A stretch of 64,000 nt of DNA from Paracoccus limosus. GTDB taxonomy: Bacteria; Pseudomonadota; Alphaproteobacteria; Rhodobacterales; Rhodobacteraceae. The DNA is taken from contig NZ_WMIF01000009.1 of assembly GCF_009711185.1 (NCBI RefSeq), positions 62,001 through 126,000 on the forward strand, in the 5' to 3' direction. Below, in pieces: positions 1-19,293 of this stretch. Positions within the stretch are counted from its first letter, which is position 1; each line of letters starts with the position of its first letter. The notes under the pieces are model-generated. The model saw nothing but the letters and a program-made list of their open reading frames with translations, was not told the DNA's origin and made no database searches. The position numbers and the translations under genes were made by a program.

Positions 1-906
1 GCCGGTCACGATCAAAAGCACCTTGTCGCGCGGCAGCTCGGCCGCCTCTTCGGGGCTGACGACCGGGGGAAAGCTGGTCAGGATGCCGGTTTCGATGCCG
101 ACGGTGATCATCCGCCGCATGGCCCGGCCCAGCAAACAGATCTTGCGACCTGCCGCCACCCCGGCCTCGGCCAGCGTCTTCAACCGGGCGATGTTGCTGG
201 CAAAGGTCGTGGCGACCACCATCTGGCGCTGCGCCATGACGAAATCAAGCAGCGGATTGGCCAGCAGCGCCTCGGACCGGCCGGGCTGCGGCGAAAAGAT
301 ATTGGTGGAATCGCAGGCCAGCACCTTGATGCCCTGCCCTTCGCCCGCGATCTCGTGCCACATGATCGGATCAAAGGCCTCGCCCACCACGGGCGTGCCG
401 TCCAGCTTGAAATCACCGGTATGCACGATACGGCCCGCCGGCGTGTCGATGATCAGCGCCGAGCTTTCCGGGATCGAATGGCTGATCGGCACGAATTGCA
501 CCTGGAATGGGCCGGCGGTGATCACTTCGGGGCGCGGCGCGTGAATCTGCAACTGATCGACGGGCTGGCCCATCTCTTCCAGTTTTAGCCGGGCCAGCGC
601 GCCGGTAAAGCGGCGGCAATGCACCGGCTTCTGGATCTTGGGCCAGAGCAGGCCAAGCGCACCGACGTGATCTTCATGCCCATGGGTGATGAAGATGCCC
701 TCGATGCGGTCACGGTTGGCTTCCAGCCAGCCGACATCGGCCATGATCAGGTCGATCCCCGGCGCGCTGTCCATATCGCCGAAGGTCACGCCCAGATCGA
801 CGACGATCAGCCGCTCGCGGCCGGGCTCGCCATAGCCATAGACATAGGCGTTCATGCCGATTTCGCCCGCGCCGCCCAGCGGCAGATATATCAGGCGCTC
901 AGCCAT
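1..906 (-). CDS. rnj: ribonuclease J, 3'-truncated by the window edge
   Basis: Only the first 302 residues are visible; the gene continues past base 1. The protein opens with MAERLIYLPLGGAGEIG and carries the metallo-beta-lactamase zinc motif HGHEDH at residues 75-80, followed by the beta-CASP region (DSTNIFSPQPGRSE), the pattern of RNase J. The family degrades and matures RNA with 5'-exonuclease and endonuclease activity in the cytoplasm. The start at 906 overlaps the coaX stop by 8 bases, so it is probably translated from the same messenger as coaX and birA at the tail of the nuo operon. A generic metallo-hydrolase is a less likely alternative. Confidence 0.9.
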   Translation of the reverse strand, partial: MAERLIYLPLGGAGEIGMNAYVYGYGEPGRERLIVVDLGVTFGDMDSAPGIDLIMADVGWLEANRDRIEGIFITHGHEDHVGALGLLWPKIQKPVHCRRFTGALARLKLEEMGQPVDQLQIHAPRPEVITAGPFQVQFVPISHSIPESSALIIDTPAGRIVHTGDFKLDGTPVVGEAFDPIMWHEIAGEGQGIKVLACDSTNIFSPQPGRSEALLANPLLDFVMAQRQMVVATTFASNIARLKTLAEAGVAAGRKICLLGRAMRRMITVGIETGILTSFPPVVSPEEAAELPRDKVLLIVTG

Positions 907-1678
907 TGCCCATCTCCTTGTTGTAATCATGGATCAGACGCAGACCATGCATGGTCAGATCGTCCTCGATCGCGTCGAACAGATCAAATCCCTGATCGAA
1001 TAGCGGCGCGAGGCCACCGGTTGCAATCACCTTCATCGTCCGGCCACGTTCTTCGCGGATCTTTTCGACAATGCCCTGCACCAGACCGATATAGCCCCAG
1101 AAAATGCCCGACTGGATGCAGGCCACGGTATTGGTGCCGATCACCTTGGCCGGCATGGTCACATCGACATGCGGCAGGCTGGCCGCGCCCATATGCAGCG
1201 CCTCGAGGCTGAGGTTCACGCCGGGCGCGATGACGCCGCCGACATAGGCGCCATCGGTGTCGACCACGTCGAAGGTGGTGGCGGTGCCGAAATCGACCAC
1301 GATCAGGTCCGGCCCATGCCGGTCATAGGCGCCGACAGTGTTCACCAGCCGGTCGGGGCCGACCACAGTGCCAAAATCGACGCGCGGCGCCACCGGCAGC
1401 AGGCAGTCGGGCTTGCCCACCACCAACGGGCGGGTGTCGAAATAGCGGTTGCAGAGCACGCGCAGGTTAAAGACCACACGCGGCGCGGTCGAGCTGATGA
1501 TGCATTCGGTGATGTTCAGCTCAAACTTCTGCAGCAGCATCAGCGTCGAGAGCCATGTGAAATATTCATCCGCCGTGCGGCGATGGTCGGTCGCGATCCG
1601 CCACATCGCCAGAAAGCGCGTCCCATCCCAGACGGAGAACACCGTATTGGTGTTGCCGGTGTCGATGCAAAGCAGCAT
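899..1678 (-). CDS. coaX: type III pantothenate kinase
   Basis: 259 residues, normal length for CoaX. It phosphorylates pantothenate in the first step of coenzyme A synthesis in the cytoplasm. Visible family marks are the N-terminal phosphate-binding DTGNTNT (residues 6-12), VGPDR around 106-110 with the catalytic Asp, DFGTATTFD around 129-137 and GGVIAPGVNLSLEAL around 147-161. It lies 9 bases after birA and overlaps the RNase J start, so birA-coaX-rnj look co-transcribed behind nuoN. Confidence 0.95.
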   Translation of the reverse strand: MLLCIDTGNTNTVFSVWDGTRFLAMWRIATDHRRTADEYFTWLSTLMLLQKFELNITECIISSTAPRVVFNLRVLCNRYFDTRPLVVGKPDCLLPVAPRVDFGTVVGPDRLVNTVGAYDRHGPDLIVVDFGTATTFDVVDTDGAYVGGVIAPGVNLSLEALHMGAASLPHVDVTMPAKVIGTNTVACIQSGIFWGYIGLVQGIVEKIREERGRTMKVIATGGLAPLFDQGFDLFDAIEDDLTMHGLRLIHDYNKEMGNG

Positions 1679-1687
1679 GGCCGCCCC

Positions 1688-2434
1688 CTAGAAGAACACG
1701 TCGGCCGCAGGCAGGATCTGCTGCCCTGCCGGCGTTTTCAGGATCAGCGCGCCGCTGTCGTCGATGCCCTCGAACACGCCCCGCGTCTGGTTGGTGCCGG
1801 TGCGGGCGGTGATCACCTCGCCCAGCCGCGCGGCGCGCGCCAGCCATGCGTTACGCAGCGGCTGAAACCCCCATGTCTCCAGCTGCGTCAGCCAATGCGC
1901 AAAGGCCGGCGCCAGCAGGTCCAGAAACTCCTCGGAGCCGATGGTAAAGCCTGTCTCACCCCGGACCGAAACCGGCGTGACCGCGCCCGGCTCGACCGCA
2001 CCGCTGTCCGGCGCCGCCGCCAGATTGACGCCGATGCCGACTGCAACCGAGGTCAGCTCGGGCCCGCTGCTTTCCAGAAGGATGCCTGCGACCTTGCCGC
2101 CGTTCAGCAGCACGTCATTGGGCCATTTGATCGCCAGCCGGGCCGAAGGGCCGCAGGCATCGGCAAGCGCATCGTAAAGCGCCAGCGCGGCGACAAAGGA
2201 CAGTTGCGGCGCCGCGGCGGCACCGCCCTTGGGGCGCAGGACCAGCGTGCCGGCGAAATTTCCCGCCGGCATCACCCATTCCCGCCCGCGACGGCCACGG
2301 CCGCCATATTGTTCGTGCGTCAGGATCCACGCGGGGCCGCTTAGCCCCGGCGCAAGGCGCAGCGCCTCGGCATTTGTGCTTTCGGTGCGGGCCAGGACAT
2401 GCCTGGCCACGCCCTCGGGCCAGCGATCACTCAA
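1688..2434 (-). CDS. birA: biotin--[acetyl-CoA-carboxylase] ligase (BirA, group I)
   Basis: 248 residues when started at the TTG codon at 2432-2434, which overlaps the nuoN stop (TTGAGTGA) and puts family sequence [19 protein letters not shown] at the N terminus. An upstream in-frame ATG would add 37 residues without family similarity, encoded inside nuo[10 protein letters not shown] (residues 45-53) is the biotinoyl-adenylate loop. There is no N-terminal helix-turn-helix, so this is a monofunctional ligase that attaches biotin to carboxylase carriers and does not repress transcription. A birA gene behind nuoN is also known in P. denitrificans. Confidence 0.9.
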   Translation of the reverse strand: MSDRWPEGVARHVLARTESTNAEALRLAPGLSGPAWILTHEQYGGRGRRGREWVMPAGNFAGTLVLRPKGGAAAAPQLSFVAALALYDALADACGPSARLAIKWPNDVLLNGGKVAGILLESSGPELTSVAVGIGVNLAAAPDSGAVEPGAVTPVSVRGETGFTIGSEEFLDLLAPAFAHWLTQLETWGFQPLRNAWLARAARLGEVITARTGTNQTRGVFEGIDDSGALILKTPAGQQILPAADVFF

Positions 2435-3944
2435 CGGGTTTGGGCTCGGCGTTGTCCGCCCCGCCGACCGCCATCGCCGCGACCGGCTGGTCGCCGGCCA
2501 GAACCGGCGCCACCAGCGTTTCGGCAGCCCGGCCCGCAGCGGCATCGACGCCGAACATGCTGACCGCCCCGATGACCATGGCCGCCGCCGGAACGATCAG
2601 CGCCAGATATTGCACCGGGCTCATGCGCGAGGTCACGCCCTGCCCTTCGGCACCGAAATACATGTAGTATACGATGCGCAGGTAGTAGAAGGCACCGATA
2701 ACCGAGGCGATCACGCCCGCCACCGCCAGCCAGCCCAGACCCGATTGCACGGCGGCGTTCAGCACGCCGAACTTGGCAAAGAAACCAAGGGTCGGCGGCA
2801 CGCCGGCAAGGCTGAACATCAGGACCAACACCGCGAGCGCCTTGGTCGGCTCGGACCAGGCAAAGCGGTTCAGCGCCGACAGATCGGTGATCGGGGCGCC
2901 GTCACGCTCAAGCGACAGGATGAAGGCAAAGCTGCCAACGTTCATCACCGCATAGATGGTCATATAGATCAGCATGGCCTGCACGCCGACCGCCGAACCG
3001 GCCGCCAGACCGACCAGCGCAAAGCCCATATGTGCGATCGAGGAATAGGCCATCAGACGTTTGATATTGGTCTGGCCGATGCCGGCGATCGAGCCCACGA
3101 ACATCGACATGACGGCCAGCGCCGCGATGATCTGGCTCCAGTCGCCGATGACATGGCCAAAGGCGTCAAAGACCAGACGCGCGATCAGCGCCATGGCCGC
3201 GACTTTGGGTGCGGTGGCAAAGAAGGCGGTAACCGGCGTCGGCGAGCCTTCGTAGACGTCGGGCGTCCACATGTGGAACGGCACCGCCGAGACCTTGAAA
3301 GCCAGACCGACCAGCATGAACACCAGCCCGAACAGCACACCCAGCGAGAGATGGCCGGCGTTCAGCGTGGTGATGATACCCTGAAAGCTGGTGCTGCCGG
3401 CAAAGCCATAGACCAGCGAGGCACCGTAAAGCAGCAGGCCCGAGCTGAGCGAGCCCAGCACGAAATATTTCAGCCCCGCCTCGGACGAGCGCGCCGAGTC
3501 GCGCCGCATCGCCGCCACGACGTAAAGCGCCAGCGATTGCAGTTCGAGCCCCATATAAAGCGTCAGCAGATCGCCCGCCGACACCATGATCATCATGCCG
3601 ATGACCGACAGGGTGACGATGATCGGGAATTCAAAGCGCAGCATGTTGCGGCGCTGCATGTAATCGGCGCTCATCGCCAGAACGGCGCTGGCGGCGACCA
3701 GCATCACCACCTTGGCAAAGCGCGAGAAGCCGTCATCGATGAACATGCCGTAGAAGGCCGGCTGATCGGCGCGGCCGCCCAGACCCACCATGGCGGCGAC
3801 GACAAGAAAGGCCGCGACCGTGGCCCAGAGCAGCGCCTTGGCCAGCGTGTCCTTGCCCAGATAGGCGCCGACGAGCAGCGCCACCAGCGCATAACCAGAG
3901 AGCACCGCCTCGGGCAGAATGGTCGAAAAATCGAGCGAGGTCAT
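2427..3944 (-). CDS. nuoN: NADH-quinone oxidoreductase subunit N
   Basis: 505 residues with about 14 hydrophobic segments. This is the proton-pumping antiporter-like subunit of the complex I membrane arm (Nqo14). The segment with [19 protein letters not shown] and the later [17 protein letters not shown] carry the conserved lysines expected along the proton path. It starts 10 bases after the nuoM stop and its own stop overlaps birA. The C-terminal tail beyond the last helix is short and acidic/proline rich (AEPKPVE). Confidence 0.97.
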   Translation of the reverse strand: MTSLDFSTILPEAVLSGYALVALLVGAYLGKDTLAKALLWATVAAFLVVAAMVGLGGRADQPAFYGMFIDDGFSRFAKVVMLVAASAVLAMSADYMQRRNMLRFEFPIIVTLSVIGMMIMVSAGDLLTLYMGLELQSLALYVVAAMRRDSARSSEAGLKYFVLGSLSSGLLLYGASLVYGFAGSTSFQGIITTLNAGHLSLGVLFGLVFMLVGLAFKVSAVPFHMWTPDVYEGSPTPVTAFFATAPKVAAMALIARLVFDAFGHVIGDWSQIIAALAVMSMFVGSIAGIGQTNIKRLMAYSSIAHMGFALVGLAAGSAVGVQAMLIYMTIYAVMNVGSFAFILSLERDGAPITDLSALNRFAWSEPTKALAVLVLMFSLAGVPPTLGFFAKFGVLNAAVQSGLGWLAVAGVIASVIGAFYYLRIVYYMYFGAEGQGVTSRMSPVQYLALIVPAAAMVIGAVSMFGVDAAAGRAAETLVAPVLAGDQPVAAMAVGGADNAEPKPVE

Positions 3945-3954
3945 CCCGGCCCCC

Positions 3955-5496
3955 TTAGTGACTGGCCGGCGCCGTGACGGCGGGTGCCGCAGGCAGGCTC
4001 TGGTGATAGTGGTTCAGCAGATCGGCGACCGCAGGCCCGGTCACGTCGGTGATCAGGCGCGGATAGACGCCCAGCAGCAGGGTCATCGCCACCAGCGGCG
4101 CAAAGATCCATTTCTCGCGCGGGGTCAGGTCGGTGATGGTCTTCAGCGCCTCTTTCACCAGCTCACCGAAGGTCACGCGGCGATAAAGCCAGAGCGCATA
4201 GGCAGCCGAGAAGATCACCCCGGTGGTTGCGACCAGCGCCACCCAGGTATTGACCTGGAACGCGCCCATCAGCGTCAGGAACTCGCCGACAAAACCCGAG
4301 GTGCCCGGCAGGCCGACGTTGGCCATGGTGAAGAACATGAAGATCAGCGCATAGGCCGGCATCCGGTTCACGAGGCCGCCATAGGCCGCGATCTCGCGGG
4401 TGTGCATCCGGTCATAGATCACGCCCACGCACAGGAACAGCGCGCCCGAGACAAAGCCGTGCGACAGCATCTGGAAGATGGCGCCGTCGACGCCGACCTG
4501 ATTGGCGGCAAAGATCCCCATGGTCACGTAGCCCATATGCGCCACGGACGAATAGGCGATGACCTTTTTCATGTCGCTCTGCACCAGCGCCACAAGCGAG
4601 GTGTAGACGATGGCGATGGCCGACATCCAGAAGATCACCGGCTGCATGATGTCCGAGGCGACCGGGAACATCGGCAGGCTGAAGCGCAGGAAGCCGTAGC
4701 CCCCCATCTTCAGAAGCACTGCGGCCAGCAGGACCGAGCCGCCGGTCGGCGCCTGAACGTGCGCGTCGGGCAGCCAGGTGTGCACCGGCCACATCGGCAT
4801 CTTGACCGCGAAGCTGGCAAAGAAGGCCAGGAACAGCAGCATCTGCGTGCCGCCCACGACCGTCATGCCCAGCAGGCGATAGGTCTCATGCGGGAAGTCG
4901 AAGGTCAGCAGCGTCGGAATGTCGGTGGTGCCCGCCATGCGATACATGGCGATCATCGCGACCAGCATCAGCACCGAGCCGAGAAAGGTGTAGAGGAAGA
5001 ACTTGAACGCCGCATAGATGCGATCCTTGCCGCCCCAGATGCCGATCATCAGGAACATCGGGATCAGACCTGCCTCGAAGAACAGGTAGAACAGCACCAG
5101 ATCCAGCGCGGTGAACACGCCGATCATCATGCCCTCCAGCACCAGGAAGGCGATCATGTATTCCTTGACCTTAACGTTCACCTCCCAGGTCGAGAGGATG
5201 GTCAGCGGCATCATGAAGGTGGTCAGCAGGACGAACAGCACCGAGATGCCGTCCACGCCCATCTTGTAGCGCAGGCCCATGATCCAGGCGTGGTCTTCCA
5301 CGAACTGGAAACCGGTGTTCTGCGCGTCAAAGCCAAAGAGCACGAAGAGCGAGATCAGAAAGGTCGCCGTCGTGGTCAGCAGCGCCAGCCATTTGGCATT
5401 GCGCGCCGCCGCCTCGTCCTGACCGCGCAGGAACAGGGCCATGATCCCCGCCGCAACGATGGGCAGGAAGGTGATGATGGAAAGAAGGTTCGTCAT
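3955..5496 (-). CDS. nuoM: NADH-quinone oxidoreductase subunit M
   Basis: 513 residues and about 14 membrane segments; the antiporter-like subunit Nqo13 of complex I. E141 in the [10 protein letters not shown] motif matches the essential helix-5 glutamate of this family, and K232 in [16 protein letters not shown] matches the helix-7 lysine. The gene follows nuoL with a single base between stop and start, so translation is probably coupled. Length equals that known for the P. denitrificans subunit. Confidence 0.97.
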   Translation of the reverse strand: MTNLLSIITFLPIVAAGIMALFLRGQDEAAARNAKWLALLTTTATFLISLFVLFGFDAQNTGFQFVEDHAWIMGLRYKMGVDGISVLFVLLTTFMMPLTILSTWEVNVKVKEYMIAFLVLEGMMIGVFTALDLVLFYLFFEAGLIPMFLMIGIWGGKDRIYAAFKFFLYTFLGSVLMLVAMIAMYRMAGTTDIPTLLTFDFPHETYRLLGMTVVGGTQMLLFLAFFASFAVKMPMWPVHTWLPDAHVQAPTGGSVLLAAVLLKMGGYGFLRFSLPMFPVASDIMQPVIFWMSAIAIVYTSLVALVQSDMKKVIAYSSVAHMGYVTMGIFAANQVGVDGAIFQMLSHGFVSGALFLCVGVIYDRMHTREIAAYGGLVNRMPAYALIFMFFTMANVGLPGTSGFVGEFLTLMGAFQVNTWVALVATTGVIFSAAYALWLYRRVTFGELVKEALKTITDLTPREKWIFAPLVAMTLLLGVYPRLITDVTGPAVADLLNHYHQSLPAAPAVTAPASH

Positions 5497-5497
5497 A

Positions 5498-7624
5498 TCA
5501 GTGCGCGCCCCGCATCATCACCCAGATCAGCAAGCCTACGATGCCGAGGACCATCGCAAAGGCATAGTGGAACAGATAGCCCGTCTGCACCCGGACCGCA
5601 GCGCGGGTCAGCCGTGGGATCAACCCCATGGCGATCCCGTTGATCGTGCCGTCGATCACCGTGCCATCGCCGCGTTTCCACAGGAAACGGCCCAGCCACA
5701 GCGTCGGACGCACGAAGATGAAGTTGTAGATCTCGTCGAAATACCACTTGTTCAGCAGGAACTGATACAGCGCCGGCTGCGCCCTGGCCAACCGACCCGG
5801 CAGGTCGGGGCTGCGGATGTAGAACATCCAGGCGGTGAAGAGGCCGATCAGCATCGCGATGAAGGGCGAGACCTTGACCCAAGCCGGGGCATGGTGCGCC
5901 TCTTCCATGATGTGGTTGTCGGGCGCCATGTAGATCGCGCCGCCCACCGGGGCCACCACCGCAGCATGACCGGCGTCCGTGCCGTGCTCGGCCGCAGCCG
6001 GAGCCTCGGCGGTCGTCGCCACAGCTTCGGTCGTGGTCGCGGGCTCGGTCGAGGCATGGGTTTCAGCCGCAGCCTCACCCTCGGTCGCTTCATGCTCGGC
6101 GCCGGCGATGTGGAAATACTCCACCACCTTCTCGTGATTGCCGAAGAACGGGCCATACCAGACCATGCCGGCAAAGACCGCACCCACCGCAAGGATGCCC
6201 AGCGGCACCGTCATGATGGCGGGGCTTTCATGGGCATGTTCATGCGCATGATGGTCGCCACGTTCCTTGCCATAGAAGGTCAGGAAGATCAGGCGCCAGG
6301 AATAGAAGCTGGTGAAGCAGGCCGCGATGACCAGCATCACATAGGCATAGGTGTTGCCGGCCCAGGCGCTTTCGATCACGGCATCCTTGGACAGGTAGCC
6401 GGCGAAACCGATATGGGTCAGCGGGATGCCCACGCCGGTGATGGCAAAGGTGCCGATCATCATCGCCCAATAGGTCAGCGGGATCTTTTTGCGCAGGTTG
6501 CCATAGTTCCGCATGTCCTGCTCGTGGTGCATCGCATGGATGACCGAGCCGGCGCCCAGGAACAGCATCGCCTTGAAGAAGGCATGCGTCAGCAGGTGGA
6601 ACATGGCGACCGAATAGACGCCCACGCCAGCGGCCACGAACATGTAGCCCAGCTGCGAACAGGTCGAATAGGCGATCACGCGCTTGATGTCGTTCTGCAC
6701 CAGCCCGACCGTCGCCGCAAAGAACGCGGTGGTCGCGCCCAGAATGACGATGAAATGCTTGGTATAAGGCGCGAATTCATAAAGCGGCGACATGCGGCAG
6801 ACCAGGAACACGCCCGCCGTGACCATGGTCGCGGCGTGGATCAGCGCCGACACCGGGGTCGGGCCTTCCATTGCGTCCGGCAGCCAGGTGTGCAGGAACA
6901 GCTGCGCCGATTTGCCCATGGCGCCCACGAACAGCAGGAAGGCCAGAAGGTTGGTCGCGCTCCAGTCACGCCACAGGAAATGCAGGCTTTCCTGCGCCAG
7001 CTGCGGGATCTGGGCAAAGATCTCGTCGAACTGGATCGTGCCGGTCATCCAGTAAAGGCCAAAGATGCCCAGCAGGAAGCCGAAGTCACCGACCCGGTTG
7101 ACGATAAAGGCCTTCATCGCCGCCGCGCCTGCCGATTGCTTGCGGTAGTAGAAACCGATCAGCAGATAAGACGCGACGCCCACGCCTTCCCAGCCAAAGA
7201 ACATCTGCAGCAGGTTGTCCGCCGTCACCAGCATCAGCATGGCGAAGGTGAAGAACGACAGATAGGCAAAGAAGCGCGCCTTGTAATGCGCGTGATGGCC
7301 GAAGTTCTCATCATGGGCCATGTAGCCCATCGAATAGGTGTGCACGAGCGCCGAAACCGTGGTCACAACGATCAGCATGATGACCGTCAGGCGGTCGATG
7401 CGGATCGACCATTCCGAGTGGAAATCGCCGACCGAGATCCAGTCCAGCACCGGAATGTGCCGGGTCACGCCGTCAAAGGACAGGAACAGATACCAGCTCA
7501 GCAGGCAGCTCAGGATCAGGATGCCCGTGGTCAGGTATTGCGCGGTTTTCTCGCCGATCAGCTTCCAGCCAAAGCCAGCGACCAGCGAGCCCAGAAGGGG
7601 CGCGAAAAGAACGATCTTCTCCAT
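5498..7624 (-). CDS. nuoL: NADH-quinone oxidoreductase subunit L
   Basis: 708 residues, about 95 more than the E. coli subunit. This distal proton-pumping subunit (Nqo12) carries the long lateral helix that runs along the membrane arm. E147 in GWEGVG and K238 in GAMGKSAQ match the conserved helix-5 Glu and helix-7 Lys. The extra length is mainly a His-rich loop (about 457-466) and a low-complexity Ala/Glu/Thr stretch (about 508-556) before the C-terminal helices. Starts 8 bases after the nuoK stop. Confidence 0.97.
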   Translation of the reverse strand: MEKIVLFAPLLGSLVAGFGWKLIGEKTAQYLTTGILILSCLLSWYLFLSFDGVTRHIPVLDWISVGDFHSEWSIRIDRLTVIMLIVVTTVSALVHTYSMGYMAHDENFGHHAHYKARFFAYLSFFTFAMLMLVTADNLLQMFFGWEGVGVASYLLIGFYYRKQSAGAAAMKAFIVNRVGDFGFLLGIFGLYWMTGTIQFDEIFAQIPQLAQESLHFLWRDWSATNLLAFLLFVGAMGKSAQLFLHTWLPDAMEGPTPVSALIHAATMVTAGVFLVCRMSPLYEFAPYTKHFIVILGATTAFFAATVGLVQNDIKRVIAYSTCSQLGYMFVAAGVGVYSVAMFHLLTHAFFKAMLFLGAGSVIHAMHHEQDMRNYGNLRKKIPLTYWAMMIGTFAITGVGIPLTHIGFAGYLSKDAVIESAWAGNTYAYVMLVIAACFTSFYSWRLIFLTFYGKERGDHHAHEHAHESPAIMTVPLGILAVGAVFAGMVWYGPFFGNHEKVVEYFHIAGAEHEATEGEAAAETHASTEPATTTEAVATTAEAPAAAEHGTDAGHAAVVAPVGGAIYMAPDNHIMEEAHHAPAWVKVSPFIAMLIGLFTAWMFYIRSPDLPGRLARAQPALYQFLLNKWYFDEIYNFIFVRPTLWLGRFLWKRGDGTVIDGTINGIAMGLIPRLTRAAVRVQTGYLFHYAFAMVLGIVGLLIWVMMRGAH

Positions 7625-7631
7625 GCTCTCG

Positions 7632-9712
<2,081 letters not shown>

Positions 9713-9714
9713 GA

Positions 9715-10767
<1,053 letters not shown>

Positions 10768-10770
10768 TTA

Positions 10771-11553
10771 TCACGCCGCGGGAATGCCGCGCGCCTTGCA
10801 TTCCTGCAAGGTGTCTTTCGTTGTCATTACCGTCAGCCCCATCGGTTTCTTGTCCGAAAGGGTAAAGACCGAGCCGACCATAATCTTGCCATTGCGCTTG
10901 TCGCTCAGCGTGCGGATGTGGCGCGCATAGGGCGCGCCCTTGCTCTCCGCCCAATGGGCCAGCGCGCATGTGGCATAGGCGAAGGCGGTGTCGGCGTCCA
11001 CCCCGCTGCGCAGATTTGCCGTCACTTCGACAAGGCTGTCACCTTTGCGACGCGGGCTGTCATAGCTTTTGACCGAACTGGCCAGGAAGTCTTTGGAATC
11101 GGGCTTGAAACTGGCCGGCAGGTTCAGTTTCAGCGGCTGGGTGCGGGCCTTGAATTCGGCCAGCGCCTTTTCCTGCGCGGTCGGGCCGCGCTTGCGCACC
11201 GCCCCCATCGCGCGCACGCCGGACAGGTCCAGCCCAAGGTTTTCGTTCAGCGCCGCCAGATCGGCCTCGGACACCTCGAAGGCGTCGCGGCCGCCGGGGC
11301 TGTCCAGCGCCATCGGCGTCACCGACCCATCGGGTTCAAGAATCAGGATATCGCCCGACTTGGTCGAGATGCGCGCCCGCGCCATTGCCTTCTTGCCCGG
11401 CGAGCCGGCATCGCTTTGCAGCACCGCGACGTTCAACGCCTCGGGCTTGGTCTTGGGACGGCCATTGTCCCCGGTCGATTCGTCCGAGGCACAGCCGGCC
11501 AGCATCGCGGCCATCAAACCCAGTCCGACACAGCGCGAGAAGGTTTTGCGCAT
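10771..11553 (-). CDS. predicted lipoprotein between nuoG and nuoH
   Basis: 260 residues with a signal peptide and clean lipobox LAGC (C21), so it should be lipidated and anchored facing the periplasm. The mature part is hydrophilic, lysine/arginine rich, with repeats of charged helical sequence and a C-terminal segment (RTLSDKRNGKIMVGSVFTLSDKK). I recognise no enzymatic motif. It starts 4 bases after the nuoG stop and is followed 18 bases later by nuoH, so it is a built-in member of the nuo operon. What an exported lipoprotein does in a complex I operon is unknown. Confidence 0.75.
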   Translation of the reverse strand: MRKTFSRCVGLGLMAAMLAGCASDESTGDNGRPKTKPEALNVAVLQSDAGSPGKKAMARARISTKSGDILILEPDGSVTPMALDSPGGRDAFEVSEADLAALNENLGLDLSGVRAMGAVRKRGPTAQEKALAEFKARTQPLKLNLPASFKPDSKDFLASSVKSYDSPRRKGDSLVEVTANLRSGVDADTAFAYATCALAHWAESKGAPYARHIRTLSDKRNGKIMVGSVFTLSDKKPMGLTVMTTKDTLQECKARGIPAA

Positions 11554-11556
11554 GAA

Positions 11557-13626
<2,070 letters not shown>

Positions 13627-13668
13627 TCAAATGCTGGCCCAAGGCTGGCCGGTTCGTGTCTTGCGCCG

Positions 13669-14130
13669 TCATCCCTGTACCTTCACGAAGGCACGCGGAA
13701 AGACTTGCGGCACTATTCTGTCCTGTTCGCCATCGCGCTGCACCAGCACGCTGCCGGTATCCGCGCCGGGGCGGAAAGTGACGGTCGCGCGGATCGCGCC
13801 CGAGGTATTGTAGCGCAGGCTGCGGTTCAGATCGGTGGTATAGCGGCTGCCGTCCGGCCGCCAGCAGCTGATCACCGCCTGATCGGCATTGCCGGTGATG
13901 CGCAGCAAGGGCGCGCCAGTGATGCCCCGGGTGACTTTGGTGCGCACGCCCGGCCCGGTCGCATCGCATTGCAGATCGCCCGGCGCGAAGATCGAGAATT
14001 GCAGGTAAAACTTCTGCGCCGTCGGCTCGAACCCCTGCGAAGGCTCACCGGCAAAGGCGTCGGCTGCGATCATCGCGGCGGCAGAGGCGGCCATCAGGGC
14101 CAGTCCGATGCGGTTCATCCACTTCTTCAT
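13669..14130 (-). CDS. exported hypothetical protein in the nuo operon
   Basis: 153 residues with a Sec signal peptide (cleavage probably after ADAFA, around residue 27). The mature part is about 125 residues, beta rich, with two cysteines (around C55 and C89) that could form a disulfide in the periplasm. I recognise no family. It overlaps the preceding DUF5333 gene by four bases (ATGA), so the two are translationally coupled and may work together. It lies between nuoF and nuoG. Confidence 0.7.
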   Translation of the reverse strand: MKKWMNRIGLALMAASAAAMIAADAFAGEPSQGFEPTAQKFYLQFSIFAPGDLQCDATGPGVRTKVTRGITGAPLLRITGNADQAVISCWRPDGSRYTTDLNRSLRYNTSGAIRATVTFRPGADTGSVLVQRDGEQDRIVPQVFPRAFVKVQG

Positions 14131-14525
14131 TTCGCCACCAACAAGCTGCCGATAATAGATTTTGCCGCGATTTCCTGCTTGCCGATGGCACAGAAGCTTT
14201 GCGGATCATTCGCTTTGGCGCCCTTGCGGGTCAGGTAATCCTCGGCCACGCCATAGATGCGCTTTTTCTCGGCCTTGTCATGCAGGAAGGCGTCGATCTG
14301 GACGTTGGAATAACCCTTGTTCTGGGCATAGGATTTCAACCGGCGCGCCTCGCCAAAGGCATAAAGGATACGGCCGTCGATGGTCGGACAGGTGCGGCGG
14401 ATGCGGTCAGCGATGCGCGCGGCGATCAGCCGGTCGTTGATGTATTTTTCCTTGGCAATCGGTTCCAGCGCGACGGCGGGCGTCGCCAGCAGGGCGCCGA
14501 TCAGCGCGAGGGGCAGAAGTTTCAT
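14127..14525 (-). CDS. DUF5333-type exported protein in the nuo operon
   Basis: 132 residues starting [20 protein letters not shown], a Sec signal peptide cleaved near residue 19-20. The mature part is helical with [22 protein letters not shown] and two cysteines (C46, C112), and resembles the DUF5333 family that I associate with Rhodobacterales. A longer in-frame reading back to 15077 runs antisense-like through nuoF in another frame and is not credible. It sits 150 bases after nuoF and is coupled to the next exported protein. Function unknown. Confidence 0.75.
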   Translation of the reverse strand: MKLLPLALIGALLATPAVALEPIAKEKYINDRLIAARIADRIRRTCPTIDGRILYAFGEARRLKSYAQNKGYSNVQIDAFLHDKAEKKRIYGVAEDYLTRKGAKANDPQSFCAIGKQEIAAKSIIGSLLVAK

Positions 14526-14674
14526 GGCTTTGGCCTTTCCGTGGTGACATGTCGTCATACCACGGCACCGCCCAGCGGTTCCGACACCTTGTCTTGAGCG
14601 TCCCCCGGCCACGCGCGATCCCGCCCCCAGAGGGGCGTGACGCAGCGCGGCTGGGAAAAGGCCCGCCATCGTGA

Positions 14675-16222
<1,548 letters not shown>

Positions 16223-16226
<4 letters not shown>

Positions 16227-16846
16227 GTCGCCTCGCCGCGCGCGATGCGGCGGGAATGTTCCGTCTCGCCCCCCGAGGCGAGGATCCGGGCCTGCCCGAC
16301 CCAGTCATCCGCCTCGATCCGGCCACCCATGCGGCCCAGTCGCTGGGCGAAATCCGCAATCTGAGCCGAATCCCAGGCCGCGATCTGTTCGAACCGGGTC
16401 ACGCCGCTTTCGGCCAGCCAGTCCGACAGTTTGGGCCCGATGCCCTTGATGCGGCGCAGATCATCGCCCGCCTGAACCGACCCCTGCACACGGGATGCCA
16501 GCGGGTTGGCTCCGGGGATCGCACCGGCTACAATCGGCAGTTGCGTGGCCGAGGTGATGCCCTCGGGCCCGCCAGTGGCCGCCAGCAGCGCCTCAGGCTG
16601 GCGCTCGGCCATTTCGCGGTCCCAATCCGCCCCGGTCATGCCCAGCCCGGCCTCGAACGGCGCCTGCCCTTCGTGGCAGACCAGCCAGACCAGCAGCGCG
16701 CCGAACAACAGCCCCGCCACCAGCCCCAGAAACAGGCCGGCGCCCCAGGCCAGATCACCGATGCCCGAGGTGAACAGCAGCACGAGCACCCCGACGATCG
16801 CGCCCGAGATCCAGCAGTTCCTGTTGCACTCCGACCGTTCCATCAT
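16223..16846 (-). CDS. membrane-anchored helix-hairpin-helix protein in the nuo operon
   Basis: 207 residues. Two membrane segments (about 13-31 and 33-57) are followed by a low-complexity linker and a C-terminal helix-hairpin-helix domain (about 128-190) with DLRRIKGIGPKLSDWLAESG, the pattern of the predicted 5' nuclease/HhH family. HhH domains usually bind DNA, yet this one is tethered to the membrane and coded between nuoE and nuoF. The domain may be used here for protein contacts. No nuclease catalytic site is visible. Related open reading frames occur in the P. denitrificans nuo cluster. Confidence 0.75.
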
Positions 16847-16865
16847 GACCCGCCCGCCGTCGCTT

Positions 16866-17623
16866 CTAGCCGTTCATACCATCCTTTGTGGCGGTGGTCG
16901 CCCCTGCATCGCCACCCTTGCCTTTCAGCCAAGGCGTGGTGATCGGCTCCTCGGTGCCGTCGATGCGCTTGATGGTTTCGCCCAGCCGCACGGCGCGGGC
17001 CACGCTGCCGTTATACTGTTCCTCGCCTTGCAACCCGGCCAGAGCGGTCGGCCCACCCAGCGCCTCGGACGAGAAGCGGCCGTTCTGCGGCCCCGGCACC
17101 GGAACTTCGCCGGCGGCAAAGCGGTCGATCAGCGCCGACAGCTTTTCAGCGGTCAGGTCTTCGTAGAAATCCTTGCCGATCTGGGCCATCGGCGCATTGG
17201 TGCACGCGCCCAGACATTCGACTTCTTCCCAAGAAAAGCGGCCATCGGCCGACAGCTCATGCGCATGCGGCGCGATCTTTTCCTTGCAGACCCGCATCAG
17301 TTCCTCGGCGCCGCAGATCATGCAGGTCGTGGTGCCACAAATCTGCACATGCATAACACTGCCAACGGGTTGCAGCTGGAACATAAAGTAGAATGTCGCC
17401 ACTTCCAGCACGCGGATATAGGCCATGCCCAGCAGATTGCCGACATATTCAATGGCCGGGCGGCTCAGCCAGCCCTCTTGCTCCTGCGCGCGCCACAGCA
17501 CCGGGATGACCGCCGATTGCTGGCGGCCTTCCGGGTATTTGGTCATCTGGGCACGGGCCCATTCCAGGTTCGCCGGAGTAAACTCGAAGGACTCGGGCTG
17601 GATGGGGGACAGACGGCGCAGCA

Positions 17624-17624
<1 letters not shown>
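16866..17624 (-). CDS. nuoE: NADH-quinone oxidoreductase subunit E
   Basis: 252 residues, longer than the roughly 165 of E. coli. The thioredoxin-like core binds [2Fe-2S] cluster N1a through C96, C101, C137 and C141. The region after about residue 175 is an extra, Gly/Ala-rich tail ending in [11 protein letters not shown]. It forms the NADH-oxidising tip of complex I with NuoF. The start codon overlaps the nuoD stop by one base. Paracoccus Nqo2 has a comparable C-terminal extension, so the tail is not by itself abnormal. Confidence 0.96.
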
Positions 17625-19289
<1,665 letters not shown>

Positions 19290-19293
<4 letters not shown>

